From positions 186,001 through 250,000 of the forward strand of contig NZ_JABGBO010000003.1 in the NCBI RefSeq assembly GCF_013133775.1: a stretch of 64,000 nucleotides of DNA, in the 5' to 3' direction. Positions 23,902-33,715 of this stretch are shown here, in pieces; the stretch's first letter is position 1, and every line of letters begins with the position of its first letter. Source of the stretch: Pelistega europaea (GTDB lineage: Bacteria > Pseudomonadota > Gammaproteobacteria > Burkholderiales > Burkholderiaceae_B). Below the pieces are notes generated by a model. It searched no databases and had not been told where the DNA came from. It saw only the letters and a list, made by a program, of their open reading frames with translations. The position numbers and the translations under genes are program-made.

Positions 23902-24948
23902 TTATGGCAATACGGCTACCTGTGTCAAACCAGTATTTTCAGGCAATCCAAATAATACGTTCATATTTTGAACAGCCTGACCTGCCGCACCTTTAACCAA
24001 GTTATCTTGAACGACGACGATGATGAGAGTATCGCCATTACCAGGACGATGTAATGCAATACGGAGTTGATTAGATGCACGTACACTACGCGTCTCTGGA
24101 AGACTTCCGGCAGGCATCACATCAATAAATTCTTCGTGTGCATATCGTTCTTCGTAAAATTTTTGAAAATCCGTTGCTAGTGCTTCTGGTTTAATCTTTA
24201 CATAAATCGTCGATAGCATACCTCGAATCATAGGGACAAGGTGAGGAACAAACGTCAAACCAACCGCTTGTCCTGCTAATTTCGCGAGTTGCTCACTAAT
24301 CTCAGGATGGTGACGGTGACCCGACACACCATAGGCTTTAAAATTATCAGATGCTTCAGAGAATAAAGTTCCCACCTCGGCTTTACGACCAGCACCCGAT
24401 ACGCCTGATTTACAGTCTGCAATAATATGGTCTAGCTCAATCAAACTCGCTTCTAATACAGGAGCCAAACCAAGGATAACAGTTGTAGGATAACACCCTG
24501 GATTACCAATAACCCGGCTATTCGCAATTTTTTGACGATTGAGCTCTACCAATCCATAGCAACTTTCTGCCAATATGTCAGGACAACTGTGTGGCATTTT
24601 GTACCATTTTTCAAAAACAGCCGTATCCTGTAGTCGAAAATCCGCTGCCAAATCAATAATCTTTACACCAGCAGCCAATAACTCTTTGGCTTGCGCCATC
24701 GCCACCCCATGAGGCGTTGCAAAAAACACGACATCACACTCTGTTAATGCCGCATTTTCTGGCGTAGAAAATGCTAAATCTACCTTACCGCGCAAATTAG
24801 GGAACATTTCCGCGACTTTCATCCCCTCTTCCTTGCGTGAGGTAATAGCGTGCAATTGCACCTGTGGATGCTGTGAGAGTAAACGCAACAGCTCCACACC
24901 TGTATAACCCGTACCACCAACAATGCCAACTTTAATTTTTTCGCTCAT
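23902..24948 (-). CDS. argC: N-acetyl-gamma-glutamyl-phosphate reductase
   Basis: 348 residues. NADP-binding start [18 protein letters not shown], and the catalytic cysteine in NPGCYPTT (near 148). Third step of arginine synthesis, cytoplasmic. It starts 27 bp after the Fic gene, so in this organism it probably shares the Fic transcript in addition to any promoter of its own. Confidence 0.96.
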   Translation of the reverse strand: MSEKIKVGIVGGTGYTGVELLRLLSQHPQVQLHAITSRKEEGMKVAEMFPNLRGKVDLAFSTPENAALTECDVVFFATPHGVAMAQAKELLAAGVKIIDLAADFRLQDTAVFEKWYKMPHSCPDILAESCYGLVELNRQKIANSRVIGNPGCYPTTVILGLAPVLEASLIELDHIIADCKSGVSGAGRKAEVGTLFSEASDNFKAYGVSGHRHHPEISEQLAKLAGQAVGLTFVPHLVPMIRGMLSTIYVKIKPEALATDFQKFYEERYAHEEFIDVMPAGSLPETRSVRASNQLRIALHRPGNGDTLIIVVVQDNLVKGAAGQAVQNMNVLFGLPENTGLTQVAVLP

Positions 24949-24975
24949 ATCTTCTTTCCTTCAAACCTCATAATG

Positions 24976-26091
24976 CTACATTGTATACTCTCTGAAGAGA
25001 TTATTATCTCCTCTTAATAACCCCATTAGGTTGGCGTGCAAAAATAATTTATCTCGCCCAATTGAAATCTCACTCAACACCCCTACTCGCACTAGTTCTT
25101 GTAGGTAGCGAGAAGCTGTTTGTCGCTTGGCAATATTCGCTTTTTCTAAATTGGTAATACGCGTATAAGGCTGCTCAATCAAAAGATCTACCAACTCATG
25201 ACTATAGATATTAGGTAACACTCGCTTAACGTATTGACGAGTATGCGCTGCCAGCGCTTTGATCGCTTCAATTTTGGATACAGTCCAAATGGCTGTTTCC
25301 TCTATACCTTTTAGCATATACATTATCCAATCTTCCCACCGATTTTCTTGGGTCACTGCCAATAATAAGCGGTAATAATCAGCTTTGTGTTGAATCATAT
25401 AACGGCTCAGATACAAAATGGGAAGTTTTAAAAGACCCGTATCTACTAAAAATAAGCTATTCAGTATCCGCCCCGTTCTTCCGTTACCATCTTCAAAAGG
25501 ATGAATAGCTTCAAACTGATAATGAGCAATAGCCATTACAATCAGCGGATCTAGACCATGAGCTTCGCTATGGATAAATTGTTCCCAATTGCTCAACTTA
25601 TCTCGAATCAATCTCTCTCCTACTGGCGGCGTATAAATCACTTTATCTCGCACGGCATCTCGTAGCTCCGTCCCTGTTGTACGACGGATGTCCATCACAC
25701 GAGACTTAATCATGCCACAAACCTGCACCGCAATTTGCGTACATAGCGGTCTTTGCTCCAGTAACTCAACTCCCTTAAACAAAGCACTTCGATAATTCAT
25801 CGCCTCTTTGGTCGCTGGATCTACTTTCTCATCACCCATCTGTAAATGCTGAAAAAGCTTATCATTAGTGGTCACTATATTTTCAATTTCTGAACTTGCC
25901 TGGGCCTCCATAATAGGCAGCGTATTAATCAGCATACTTTGATTAGGAATTAACTCTGCTGCTTGCTTAAGTTCGGCTAGTGCAGAGCGTGACTTGATAC
26001 ACTGTCGCAAAATCGCCTTGGTCTCAATCTCGTACGAAGGAGGCAATAAAGGTAAGTTGTTATAGGGTAAGTCGGCTTGCCATGGCTTCAT
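24976..26091 (-). CDS. Fic-family AMP-transferase-like protein, class II
   Basis: 371 residues. N-terminal inhibitory helix with SSEIEN (the S-x3-E-N motif that blocks ATP), catalytic motif [12 protein letters not shown] (about 200-211) complete, and a C-terminal winged-helix region ([22 protein letters not shown]). Fic enzymes attach AMP or similar to proteins. The intact inhibitory motif suggests an auto-inhibited enzyme, and the winged helix suggests it may also bind DNA. It interrupts the usual rpsI-argC neighbourhood and has an unusual palindrome array upstream. Confidence 0.9.
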   Translation of the reverse strand: MKPWQADLPYNNLPLLPPSYEIETKAILRQCIKSRSALAELKQAAELIPNQSMLINTLPIMEAQASSEIENIVTTNDKLFQHLQMGDEKVDPATKEAMNYRSALFKGVELLEQRPLCTQIAVQVCGMIKSRVMDIRRTTGTELRDAVRDKVIYTPPVGERLIRDKLSNWEQFIHSEAHGLDPLIVMAIAHYQFEAIHPFEDGNGRTGRILNSLFLVDTGLLKLPILYLSRYMIQHKADYYRLLLAVTQENRWEDWIMYMLKGIEETAIWTVSKIEAIKALAAHTRQYVKRVLPNIYSHELVDLLIEQPYTRITNLEKANIAKRQTASRYLQELVRVGVLSEISIGRDKLFLHANLMGLLRGDNNLFREYTM

Positions 26092-26158
26092 ATCTTTAAA
26101 TTTTTATTAAAAATAAACATATCACGAGTATAAGTACTCCTTCTTATTTTTGTCAATA

Positions 26159-26355
26159 ATATGTTTAAAAATTGCCAAAAAATAAACATATACTACCCTA
26201 TATGTTTATGCCATCAACATATTCACCCTAATATATTTAAAAATAGCCAAAAAATAAACATATACTGCCCTATATGTTTATGCCATCAACAAACATATTC
26301 ATCCTAATATGTTTAAAAATCGCTAAAAAATAAACATATACCACTCTGTACGTTT
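26159..26355. repeat. Tandem operator-like repeats upstream of fic
   Basis: Two full units (26159-26230, 72 bp; 26231-26306, 76 bp) and one partial. Each full unit contains AAACATATA-6 bp-TATATGTTT (26184-26207 and 26256-26279), a perfect 9-bp inverted repeat. A single AAACATAT lies next to the gene (26115-26122), and a degenerate unit at 26332-26355. The position upstream of a gene whose product has a winged helix suggests autoregulation. Confidence 0.75.
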
Positions 26356-26474
26356 GAAATTTATTTAAACAGGATATGTTTCCAAATAGAAAGTACCATA
26401 AAAAATAAGCTCTAGTACCCTCACTGCTCTTAGGACTTTCATCCGTTAGAACGTGCTCATGCCGAGCACACACT

Positions 26475-26502
26475 AAAAAGCCCACCTCGAAAGAGATGGG
26501 CT
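26475..26502 (-). terminator. Terminator after rpsI
   Basis: Read on the minus strand: AGCCCATCTC, a short loop, GAGGTGGGCT, then TTTTT. A strong intrinsic terminator 24 bp past the rpsI stop. Confidence 0.85.
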
Positions 26503-26525
26503 CTGTATAAGACGCTGATAACAGA

Positions 26526-26918
26526 TTAGCGTTTGCTGAACTGTTTGCGACGACGTGCTTTGCGTAAACCAACTTTTTTACGTTCAACTTCACGTGCATC
26601 ACGAGTAACATAACCAGCTTTAGAAAGTGCTGATTTCAATGTCTCATCATAGTCAATCAATGCACGAGTGATACCGTGGCGAACTGCACCAGCTTGACCA
26701 CTCTCACCGCCACCGTGAACGTTGATTTGGATATCAAAAGATTCCAACATATCAACAAGCTCTAGTGGTTGGCGAACAATCATACGACCTGTTTGACGAG
26801 CAAAGTACTCTTCAACAGTCTTACCGTTAACAACGATATTACCTGAACCTTTTTTCAAGAAAACACGTGCCACTGAAGTTTTGCGGCGACCTGTTCCATA
26901 ATTCCAATTACCAATCAT
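26526..26918 (-). CDS. rpsI: 30S ribosomal protein S9
   Basis: 130 residues. Typical S9: [14 protein letters not shown] near the start, and the basic C-terminus ending RRRKQFSKR that reaches the decoding site. Second gene of the rplM-rpsI operon, 9 bp after rplM, closed by its own terminator. Confidence 0.98.
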   Translation of the reverse strand: MIGNWNYGTGRRKTSVARVFLKKGSGNIVVNGKTVEEYFARQTGRMIVRQPLELVDMLESFDIQINVHGGGESGQAGAVRHGITRALIDYDETLKSALSKAGYVTRDAREVERKKVGLRKARRRKQFSKR

Positions 26919-26927
26919 GATTCATCC

Positions 26928-27356
26928 TTAAATATCTAGCTGTTTAGGTTGTTGTGCTGAATGAGGATGCTCGCTACCTGCATAGACCTTAAGTTTTTTG
27001 ATCATTGCATAGCCTAATGGGCCTTTTGGTAACATACCTTTAACAGCTTTCTCTAAAGCACGACCTGGGAAACGCTCTTGTAATTTACGGAAGTTAGTCT
27101 CGTAAATACCACCAGGATAGCCAGTGTGACGGAAGTATTTCTTGTCTTCAAACTTGCTACCAGTAACAACGAGGTCTTGAGCATTTACTACTACGATGTA
27201 ATCGCCAGTGTCAACGTGAGGAGTATATTCAGGTTTGTGTTTACCACGCAAACGGCGTGCAACTTCGCTGGCTACACGACCAAGGACTTTACCTTTAGCG
27301 TCGATAACAAACCACTCACGTTTGACTTCATGGGGCTTAGCCACAAATGTCTTCAT
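26928..27356 (-). CDS. rplM: 50S ribosomal protein L13
   Basis: 142 residues. Typical L13: [28 protein letters not shown], and [10 protein letters not shown]. First gene of the rplM-rpsI operon; the 5' leader binds L13 in other bacteria, but I did not identify such a structure here. Confidence 0.98.
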   Translation of the reverse strand: MKTFVAKPHEVKREWFVIDAKGKVLGRVASEVARRLRGKHKPEYTPHVDTGDYIVVVNAQDLVVTGSKFEDKKYFRHTGYPGGIYETNFRKLQERFPGRALEKAVKGMLPKGPLGYAMIKKLKVYAGSEHPHSAQQPKQLDI

Positions 27357-27683
27357 GTGTATAAATCCTAAAAAATAATTAATCGATTACCCCGACTACT
27401 TGTGAAAAGCGCAAAAGAAAGCCCCTTATAATTGACTTACTAGCACTAATCACATCGCTTCGCCATGCCGTTATACCTAGGCTATTGCATCAGGCAACTA
27501 CCCAACATCGGCAGTACAAATTAGGGATAAGCCATAAATTCTAACATGCTTTTTGAAATTTTGCTATATAAAACAAGGATTTTTATTTTATCTTGGCAAT
27601 AAAACATCATATTTAAAACAGAATCCCCACCAAGCAGTCGTGCTGATGGGGATTACAGCGAATAATTAGATTGCCTGATCTAC
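27357..27683. other. rplM-dctP gap
   Basis: 327 bp: the rplM promoter/leader side and, at 27622-27654, the terminator of the TRAP gene. Nothing else recognised. Confidence 0.4.
27622..27654 (-). terminator. Terminator after the TRAP binding protein
   Basis: Minus strand: AATCCCCATCAGCA and TGCTTGGTGGGGATT pair, followed by CTGTTTT. Good stem, short T-run. Confidence 0.7.
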
Positions 27684-28784
27684 TTATTTGCGATTTTTAG
27701 CAATACTTTGTGCTAAGAAACGAGTATAAGAACCCTCTACTACATTAAACCATGGGGTCAAATCGTCACGGAAGCCCATGTAGTCATCGTAGATTTTCTT
27801 GAACATCGGATCTTTGTCGCAGAATTCTTTGTACATGTCTTGAGCAGCTTTATAAGCAGCTTCCATCACATCGCGAGGGAATTCGTGCAGTTTAGCACCA
27901 GAAGCAATTAAACGACGAAGTGCTTGTGGGTTTTGAGAGTCATATACCGCAAGCATATCCATGGTAGCCATACGAGAAGCCCCCTCAATGATCGCTTGAT
28001 AGTTGGCTGGAAGTGCCTCAAAGGCCGCTTTATTAGTGAATAAAGACACTTGTGGTCCTGCTTCCCAGAAACCTGGATAGTAGTAGTGCTGAGCCACTTT
28101 AAAGAAACCTAATTTCTCATCATCAAATGGGCCAACGAACTCTACTGCATCCAGCGTACCTTTTTCAAGAGATGGATATACGTCGCCACCCGCAAGCTGT
28201 TGAGGCACAACACCCAAGCGAGAAAGCAATTCACCATTCATACCAGAGGTACGCATTTTAAGGCCTTTAAAGTCTTCAATGGACTTAATCTCTTTACGGT
28301 ACCAACCACCCATCTGAGCGGCGGTGTTACCAAGCATAAAGTTAACAATATTCACGCCCGCAAATAGCTCACGGAGCAACTTCATACCGTTACCTTCAAT
28401 CATCCACGCAAACATCTGACGTGCAGTAAGGCCAAAAGGAACAGCCGTATCAAAGCAGAAAGCTGGACTCTTGCCGAAGTAATAATAACCGCAAGTATGA
28501 CCTGCTTGTACAGTCCCATTAGATACTGCATCCATCACTTGAAGTGCTGGTACAATCTCTCCTGGAGGGAAATGATCAATCTGGAATTTACCACCAGACA
28601 TCTCTTTAACATATTTAACGAATTTCTCGCCTGTACCAAATAGTGCTGGTAAACTGCGTGGGAAGCTAGATACCATGCGCCATTTAACATCAGGATTCTC
28701 TTGAGCAATCGCTGGTGCACCAATAACTGCGGTACCTGCAATGGCACCCATACCTGCTTTTTTCAAAAATGAACGACGTTGCAT
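27684..28784 (-). CDS. TRAP transporter solute-binding protein (DctP type), Tat-exported
   Basis: 366 residues. Twin-arginine signal (MQRRSFLKKAGMGAIAGTA), then the DctP fold with FKGLKMRTSGMNGELLSRLG as the conserved ligand-arginine region. Periplasmic binding protein for an organic acid. No DctQ or DctM membrane gene lies next to it, so it is an orphan in this window. Substrate not predictable. Confidence 0.88.
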   Translation of the reverse strand: MQRRSFLKKAGMGAIAGTAVIGAPAIAQENPDVKWRMVSSFPRSLPALFGTGEKFVKYVKEMSGGKFQIDHFPPGEIVPALQVMDAVSNGTVQAGHTCGYYYFGKSPAFCFDTAVPFGLTARQMFAWMIEGNGMKLLRELFAGVNIVNFMLGNTAAQMGGWYRKEIKSIEDFKGLKMRTSGMNGELLSRLGVVPQQLAGGDVYPSLEKGTLDAVEFVGPFDDEKLGFFKVAQHYYYPGFWEAGPQVSLFTNKAAFEALPANYQAIIEGASRMATMDMLAVYDSQNPQALRRLIASGAKLHEFPRDVMEAAYKAAQDMYKEFCDKDPMFKKIYDDYMGFRDDLTPWFNVVEGSYTRFLAQSIAKNRK

Positions 28785-28812
28785 TTTATACTCTCCTTAA
28801 AATTTTTTACTC

Positions 28813-30141
28813 TTATACACCAGCTACTGACATTTGTTCAATTAGGATTGACCCCGATGTCTTAGACCCTCGTGTATACATATCACTACCTACAGCAACA
28901 ATTTGCTGGAACATATCACGTAAGTTACCTGCAATAGTAATTTCTTGAACAGCATGCTGGATAACCCCGTTTTCGACCCAATAACCGAAAGCACCACGCG
29001 AATAGTCGCCTGTAACATAATTAATCCCCTGCCCCATCAATTCCGTGACAAGCAAACCAGTCCCCATCTTACGTAACATCTCCACAAAATCATCCTCTTG
29101 ACGAGTAAGACTTGAGGAAAGGTTCATATTGTGCGACCCCCCCGCATTACCTGTGGTACGCATACCCAATTTACGTGCGGTATAGGTTGAGAGTAGGTAA
29201 CCATTTAATATGCCATCTGTCAGCAACTCTCTTTTCTGTGTACGTACACCCTCTTCATCAAATGCAGAGCTACCCATTGCCCCCTTAATAAAAGGATCAT
29301 CTGTGATATTCAAATGTGAGGCCATCACCCTCTTGCCAAGGCTATCACATAAAAAACTAGACCTACGATACAGTGCGCCACCACTAATCGCCTGTGCAAA
29401 AGCCCCAAGCAAACCTATCGCCAAAGGTGCATCAAATAACACGGGATACTTACCCGTAGGAATACGTTTGGCTCCAAGACGCGATAAAGCTCGTTGCGCA
29501 GCATATTCACCAATAGCCTCAGGCTTAGCTAGTTTTTCAGGATAACGATGTGATGAATACCAGTAATCACGTTGCATCTGCGCCCCTTTACCCGCAATCA
29601 CCGCTACTGACATGCTGTGATTAGAATATGGATACCCCGCCATAAAGCCAAGCGAGTTCGCCAGCACAAAGCGCCCAGTACTGGTATTAACCTGTGCACC
29701 TTCAGAGTTGGTAATGGCCTTATCATAAGAAAGTGCTGCCTTTTCTACTTGTAAGGCTAAATCAATCGCCTCCTGTGAAGAAATACGCCATGCCTTATGG
29801 AGTTTTAAATCAGGGAATTCTGTAGCCAAATCCTCTTCATCTGGTAAACCGGCAAAAGGATCTTCTGCTGTGTACTGGGCAATATCCCATGCAGCTTTTA
29901 CAGTGTCACATACGGCTTCAGGTGTCAACGAGGAAGTTGATGCTGATGCTCGCGACTTGCCTTTAAAAAGCGTCACCCCAAGAGAGCAGTCACTTGTCTG
30001 CTCAACTGTTTCTACATCAGACTTACGAACGGATATGGACAAGCCATTAGATTCAGAGACCTCAGCCAACGCTTGGCTTGCACCCAATTTTTTCGCTTCT
30101 TGTAGGGCTAGCTGTGCCAATTCTTCAAAGTTTAGCTTCAT
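28813..30141 (-). CDS. pmbA: Metalloprotease PmbA/TldE
   Basis: 442 residues, TldD/PmbA family. TldE lacks the zinc motif itself and works with TldD, and I see no HExxxH here. TGNAGGSHNMNLSS and QITAVGSD-like blocks are typical. Role: peptide maturation (for example microcin B17) and antitoxin turnover in other bacteria. Divergent from yjgA, its usual neighbour. Confidence 0.92.
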   Translation of the reverse strand: MKLNFEELAQLALQEAKKLGASQALAEVSESNGLSISVRKSDVETVEQTSDCSLGVTLFKGKSRASASTSSLTPEAVCDTVKAAWDIAQYTAEDPFAGLPDEEDLATEFPDLKLHKAWRISSQEAIDLALQVEKAALSYDKAITNSEGAQVNTSTGRFVLANSLGFMAGYPYSNHSMSVAVIAGKGAQMQRDYWYSSHRYPEKLAKPEAIGEYAAQRALSRLGAKRIPTGKYPVLFDAPLAIGLLGAFAQAISGGALYRRSSFLCDSLGKRVMASHLNITDDPFIKGAMGSSAFDEEGVRTQKRELLTDGILNGYLLSTYTARKLGMRTTGNAGGSHNMNLSSSLTRQEDDFVEMLRKMGTGLLVTELMGQGINYVTGDYSRGAFGYWVENGVIQHAVQEITIAGNLRDMFQQIVAVGSDMYTRGSKTSGSILIEQMSVAGV

Positions 30142-30428
30142 ATTTACACGTCATGAACGAAAGTTAGTAAACACTTATTGTGCTGAAAGAGGTATGATAA
30201 CGGATATTTAACATATAAGGTATTTTTATCAGAAACAAACAAAAACTCTTTGTGTTAAATATTCCTGTGCTTTATCGCCTATGCCACTATAACATGCACA
30301 CAGCCGATAATATTGGTAATTACATCACACCTACAATTAACTGATATTTTTGCCATATAGCAAAGCCAAATACGTTTAATCATGTTACTATAAATATATT
30401 ATAACTTTATGTTTTATAAAGGAAAATT

Positions 30429-30980
30429 ATGTACACCCCGAACCAATATGATGATGAAGAAGATTTTTATGATGGTCCGAGTAAATCACAAATTAAACGT
30501 GAGATGCTAGCAATTACCGAGCTAGGCAGACAACTCACTGAATTACCTTTTGATAAGGTTAAACAACTGCCACTAGATGAAAAAATCCTTGATGCCATTA
30601 AAACTTGCCAAAAAATTAAAACACGTGGAGAGGGTAAGCGTCGTCAGGTACAGTATGTAGGCAAACTACTTCGTTCTGCGGATATTGAAGCTATTCGTCA
30701 TCAGCTTGATGTCTGGGAAAACGGCTCTAAAGAGGCTACCGCACAGATGCATCAATTAGAAACTTTACGAGACCGTCTTATCCAAGACGATAAAGAACTC
30801 ACTTTGTTACTTAATGAATACCCAGAGATAGAAGTGCAACAGTTGCGTGCTTTAATCCGTGCAGCCCGCAAAGAACAAATTAATAATGCCACCCTTCCCG
30901 AGGGGCAAGAACCACAGAAGAAAAATTATCGGGCATTATTTCAATTTTTAAAACCGTTTATTATGACAAACCAATATTAA
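30429..30980 (+). CDS. yjgA: Ribosome-associated protein YjgA/DarP
   Basis: 183 residues of the DUF615 family: acidic start, then PSKSQIKREMLAITELG and a helical body ending RALFQFLKPF. Works in late 50S maturation. AAAGGAAAATT precedes the start. Divergent with pmbA, a conserved arrangement. Confidence 0.93.
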   Translation: MYTPNQYDDEEDFYDGPSKSQIKREMLAITELGRQLTELPFDKVKQLPLDEKILDAIKTCQKIKTRGEGKRRQVQYVGKLLRSADIEAIRHQLDVWENGSKEATAQMHQLETLRDRLIQDDKELTLLLNEYPEIEVQQLRALIRAARKEQINNATLPEGQEPQKKNYRALFQFLKPFIMTNQY

Positions 30981-30996
30981 ATGAAGAGACTAGCCT

Positions 30997-31665
30997 ATGA
31001 CCCAGCCATTACAAGTTATTGAAATACAGACCCAACCTCAAGTGCAATACAGCATTATTTGGATGCATGGCTTAGGGGCGAGTGCTGATGACTTTGTTCC
31101 TATCGTACCAGAACTCAAACTCACAGCTGGAATTCGTTTTGTTTTCCCCAATGCCCCCATCCGTCCCATCACTATTAACAACGGCTATGCCATGCGAGGT
31201 TGGTATGACATCTTAAGTCTAAATCGTCTTGATCAAAAGCAAGACGAAGCAGGATTGCTGGAATCTAAAACGGCCATTGAAGCACTCATCACCAAAGAAA
31301 ATGACCGAGGCATTCCGAGTCATCACATTTTTTTAGCAGGATTTTCTCAAGGGTGTGCAATGGCCTTATTAACTGGACTGCGCTACCCTGAAAAACTCGC
31401 TGGCATTATTGCTCTTTCTGGTTATTTACCATTACATCAACAAATATCAGAAAAAGCAACTGAGGCGAATAAAAACACTCCTATTTTTTGGGCTCATGGG
31501 GACTTTGACCCTATTGTGCCACTACAAATGGCTCAAATGAGTCATGCATTATTGACTACAATGGGCTATCCAATTGAATGGCATCAATACCCAATGGAAC
31601 ACCAGGTCTGCCTGGAAGAAGTCCAAGCCATTAGTGCTTTTATCCAAAAGCACACAATGGCCTAG
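30997..31665 (+). CDS. Carboxylesterase/phospholipase, alpha/beta hydrolase
   Basis: 222 residues. Nucleophile Ser in GFSQGCAMAL (about 116), Asp in HGDFDPIVP, His in PMEHQVCLEE; WMHGLGASADDF is the oxyanion-hole region. Resembles the short-chain esterase/lysophospholipase family with acyl-protein thioesterases. Cytoplasmic. 16 bp after yjgA. Confidence 0.92.
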   Translation: MTQPLQVIEIQTQPQVQYSIIWMHGLGASADDFVPIVPELKLTAGIRFVFPNAPIRPITINNGYAMRGWYDILSLNRLDQKQDEAGLLESKTAIEALITKENDRGIPSHHIFLAGFSQGCAMALLTGLRYPEKLAGIIALSGYLPLHQQISEKATEANKNTPIFWAHGDFDPIVPLQMAQMSHALLTTMGYPIEWHQYPMEHQVCLEEVQAISAFIQKHTMA

Positions 31666-31753
31666 ATTAATAAGATGATGTCAGTGTAAGGCTCTGTTGG
31701 TGGAACTTTTGCCCCTCATCTAAACGAGGATTAAATACTCTAAATGGCATGTC

Positions 31754-32452
31754 CTATTTTTTAGACAGCAGTTCCTCAATAACCTTTTTATCTCCATAGC
31801 CATTCATACGCTCTCCATTTGCCATAAGTAAGACGGGAGTTCCTTGCAACTGAATTTTGCGAGCATATGACATCACCTCCCTAGTAGGTTCTGTGCCGCA
31901 AGACTGGGCTTCAGGTGGAGGCACTCCGTCTTTCATCCATGCTCTCCATGTCTCAGAAGGATTTGATGAACACCAAATATCAGTAGTTTTCTTGACAGAG
32001 TCCTTGCCCAAGATAGGCACTAGAAAGGTGTACACTGTTAGGTTATCCATCTGTGATACCTCTTTGTAAAGACGTTTACAATAACCGCAGTTGGGATCTT
32101 CAAAAGTCACCAATACACGCTCTCCATTGCCATAGACAGTTTTAATCGCCTTATTCAAGGGCAACTTAGAAAAATCTTTAGCCGCCAACTTCTTCATACT
32201 CTTCTCAGTAACATCCTCAAGAGTTTTAGTATCAATAAGGCTACCTGCAATCACAAAAGAACCATGCTCATCTGTATAAAGAATAGTATCTTCTGTAATA
32301 ACTTCATATAAACCACCATAGTTGGTTTTCTCTATGTTTTCTACCTTGAGATGAAAAACATTTTCTAAATTTGACTTGATTTCATCAGTACTTGCCATCG
32401 CTTGAGTACAAAGCACTGCCAGCAACACCCCAAAAACTCTTTTTAATTTCAT
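31754..32452 (-). CDS. dsbC: Thiol:disulfide interchange protein DsbC
   Basis: 232 residues from the ATG at 32452; a longer frame is only an upstream extension. Signal peptide (VFGVLLAVLCTQAMA), N-terminal dimerisation domain, then thioredoxin fold with the active site NCGYCKR (about 118). Periplasmic disulfide isomerase. It starts 4 bp after the UbiH-family gene. Confidence 0.95.
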   Translation of the reverse strand: MKLKRVFGVLLAVLCTQAMASTDEIKSNLENVFHLKVENIEKTNYGGLYEVITEDTILYTDEHGSFVIAGSLIDTKTLEDVTEKSMKKLAAKDFSKLPLNKAIKTVYGNGERVLVTFEDPNCGYCKRLYKEVSQMDNLTVYTFLVPILGKDSVKKTTDIWCSSNPSETWRAWMKDGVPPPEAQSCGTEPTREVMSYARKIQLQGTPVLLMANGERMNGYGDKKVIEELLSKK

Positions 32453-32456
32453 ATGT

Positions 32457-33707
32457 CTATACTCCTGATGCTTTCTTAATAAGAAATTCTTTAATAAATG
32501 GCAATTTAGCCACCATATCCATACCAAGGTTACGCACTGCTCTCACAGGCTCTAAATTACTACTAAACAAAGCATGTAACCCATCGGTAACCCAGCGCAT
32601 ATGGGCTATCGCCACACTACGCTCACGCTGATAACGTTCTAATACACGTAAATCACCAATACCTCGGAAAGACTCTTTATTGCTCAATATTGTACTTAAC
32701 GATAACACATCTGCCAAACCTAGATTAAGTCCTTGCCCTGCCAAAGGGTGAACCCTATGTGCAGCATCTCCAATAAGTGCAACATTTGGCGCAACCATAC
32801 CACTTTTTTCTAAAGTCAATGTAAAACCATACATGGGGCTACGCAACGTCAATTTACCCAACACATCCTGACTTAATTCTCCTACTCGTTTACGTAGAAC
32901 ATCTGCCAACTCAGCCTGTGATAACTGTTTTAACTCTTGAGCAATCGCATTGGGTGCCGACCACACCATAGAAACTTGGTGGCCATCCGCAGTATCATTA
33001 AGAGGTAGAAAGGCTAACACACCTTCCTCGGTAAACCATTGGTAAGCAGTATTATGATGAGGTTTCTCGACGGTAAACTGTGCGACCAACCCCTCTGACT
33101 CGTAGGACTTAAACTGATGCCAAATACCCGCTTTTTGGCGAATCACTGAACTTGCTCCATCAGCAGCAATCACCAAGGAAGCATGCCAGATGTCTCCAGT
33201 ATCTATCACTAGTTGTTGTTTATATGTCATGTTTGATGAACATTGTTGTACATCAGCTATGTCATCTGCCACTCGTTGGCTATCTACCACTTTACCATCT
33301 ACCCACTGCACACCATAAAATGCCAGTGCTTTTTGTAATGCTGCCTCAATCTCACCAGATTCGACAATCCACGCCAGCTCTGACAACTCCCCTTGCTTTG
33401 CAGACAACTCAATAAATCCGGCTCGATCACCTTGGATTTGCATCTTATCTACCGCCGTAAGACGTTGGCTAGGCAACCAAGACCAAATACCCAACTCCTC
33501 CAACAGTTTTTGACTGGCAAGTGATATGGCATAGATACGAGGATGATATGCCTCCCCTAAATTAGCTTGAGCCACATACCGTGGAGCAATAAGCACAGGC
33601 TTCATTCCTTTCTTGAATAAAGCCAGTGCCATGCTCATACCGACAATACCCGCCCCACAAATAATTACTTCTGCTTTATGAATTGTTGATATTTCCATTC
33701 GGTACAT
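32457..33707 (-). CDS. FAD monooxygenase of the UbiH/Coq6 family
   Basis: 416 residues. FAD fold GAGIVGMSMALAL near the start, the DG motif AADGASSVIR (about 175) and GDAAHRVHPLAGQGLNLGLAD (about 296). Hydroxylates the ubiquinone ring in this family; which position cannot be told. AGGATG precedes the ATG. It precedes dsbC. Confidence 0.92.
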   Translation of the reverse strand: MYRMEISTIHKAEVIICGAGIVGMSMALALFKKGMKPVLIAPRYVAQANLGEAYHPRIYAISLASQKLLEELGIWSWLPSQRLTAVDKMQIQGDRAGFIELSAKQGELSELAWIVESGEIEAALQKALAFYGVQWVDGKVVDSQRVADDIADVQQCSSNMTYKQQLVIDTGDIWHASLVIAADGASSVIRQKAGIWHQFKSYESEGLVAQFTVEKPHHNTAYQWFTEEGVLAFLPLNDTADGHQVSMVWSAPNAIAQELKQLSQAELADVLRKRVGELSQDVLGKLTLRSPMYGFTLTLEKSGMVAPNVALIGDAAHRVHPLAGQGLNLGLADVLSLSTILSNKESFRGIGDLRVLERYQRERSVAIAHMRWVTDGLHALFSSNLEPVRAVRNLGMDMVAKLPFIKEFLIKKASGV

Positions 33708-33715
33708 CCTTGCTG

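Noticed and set aside
26270-26611. 113-codon frame across the rpsI terminator and the fic repeats
   Set aside because: It overlaps the rpsI end and the terminator hairpin.
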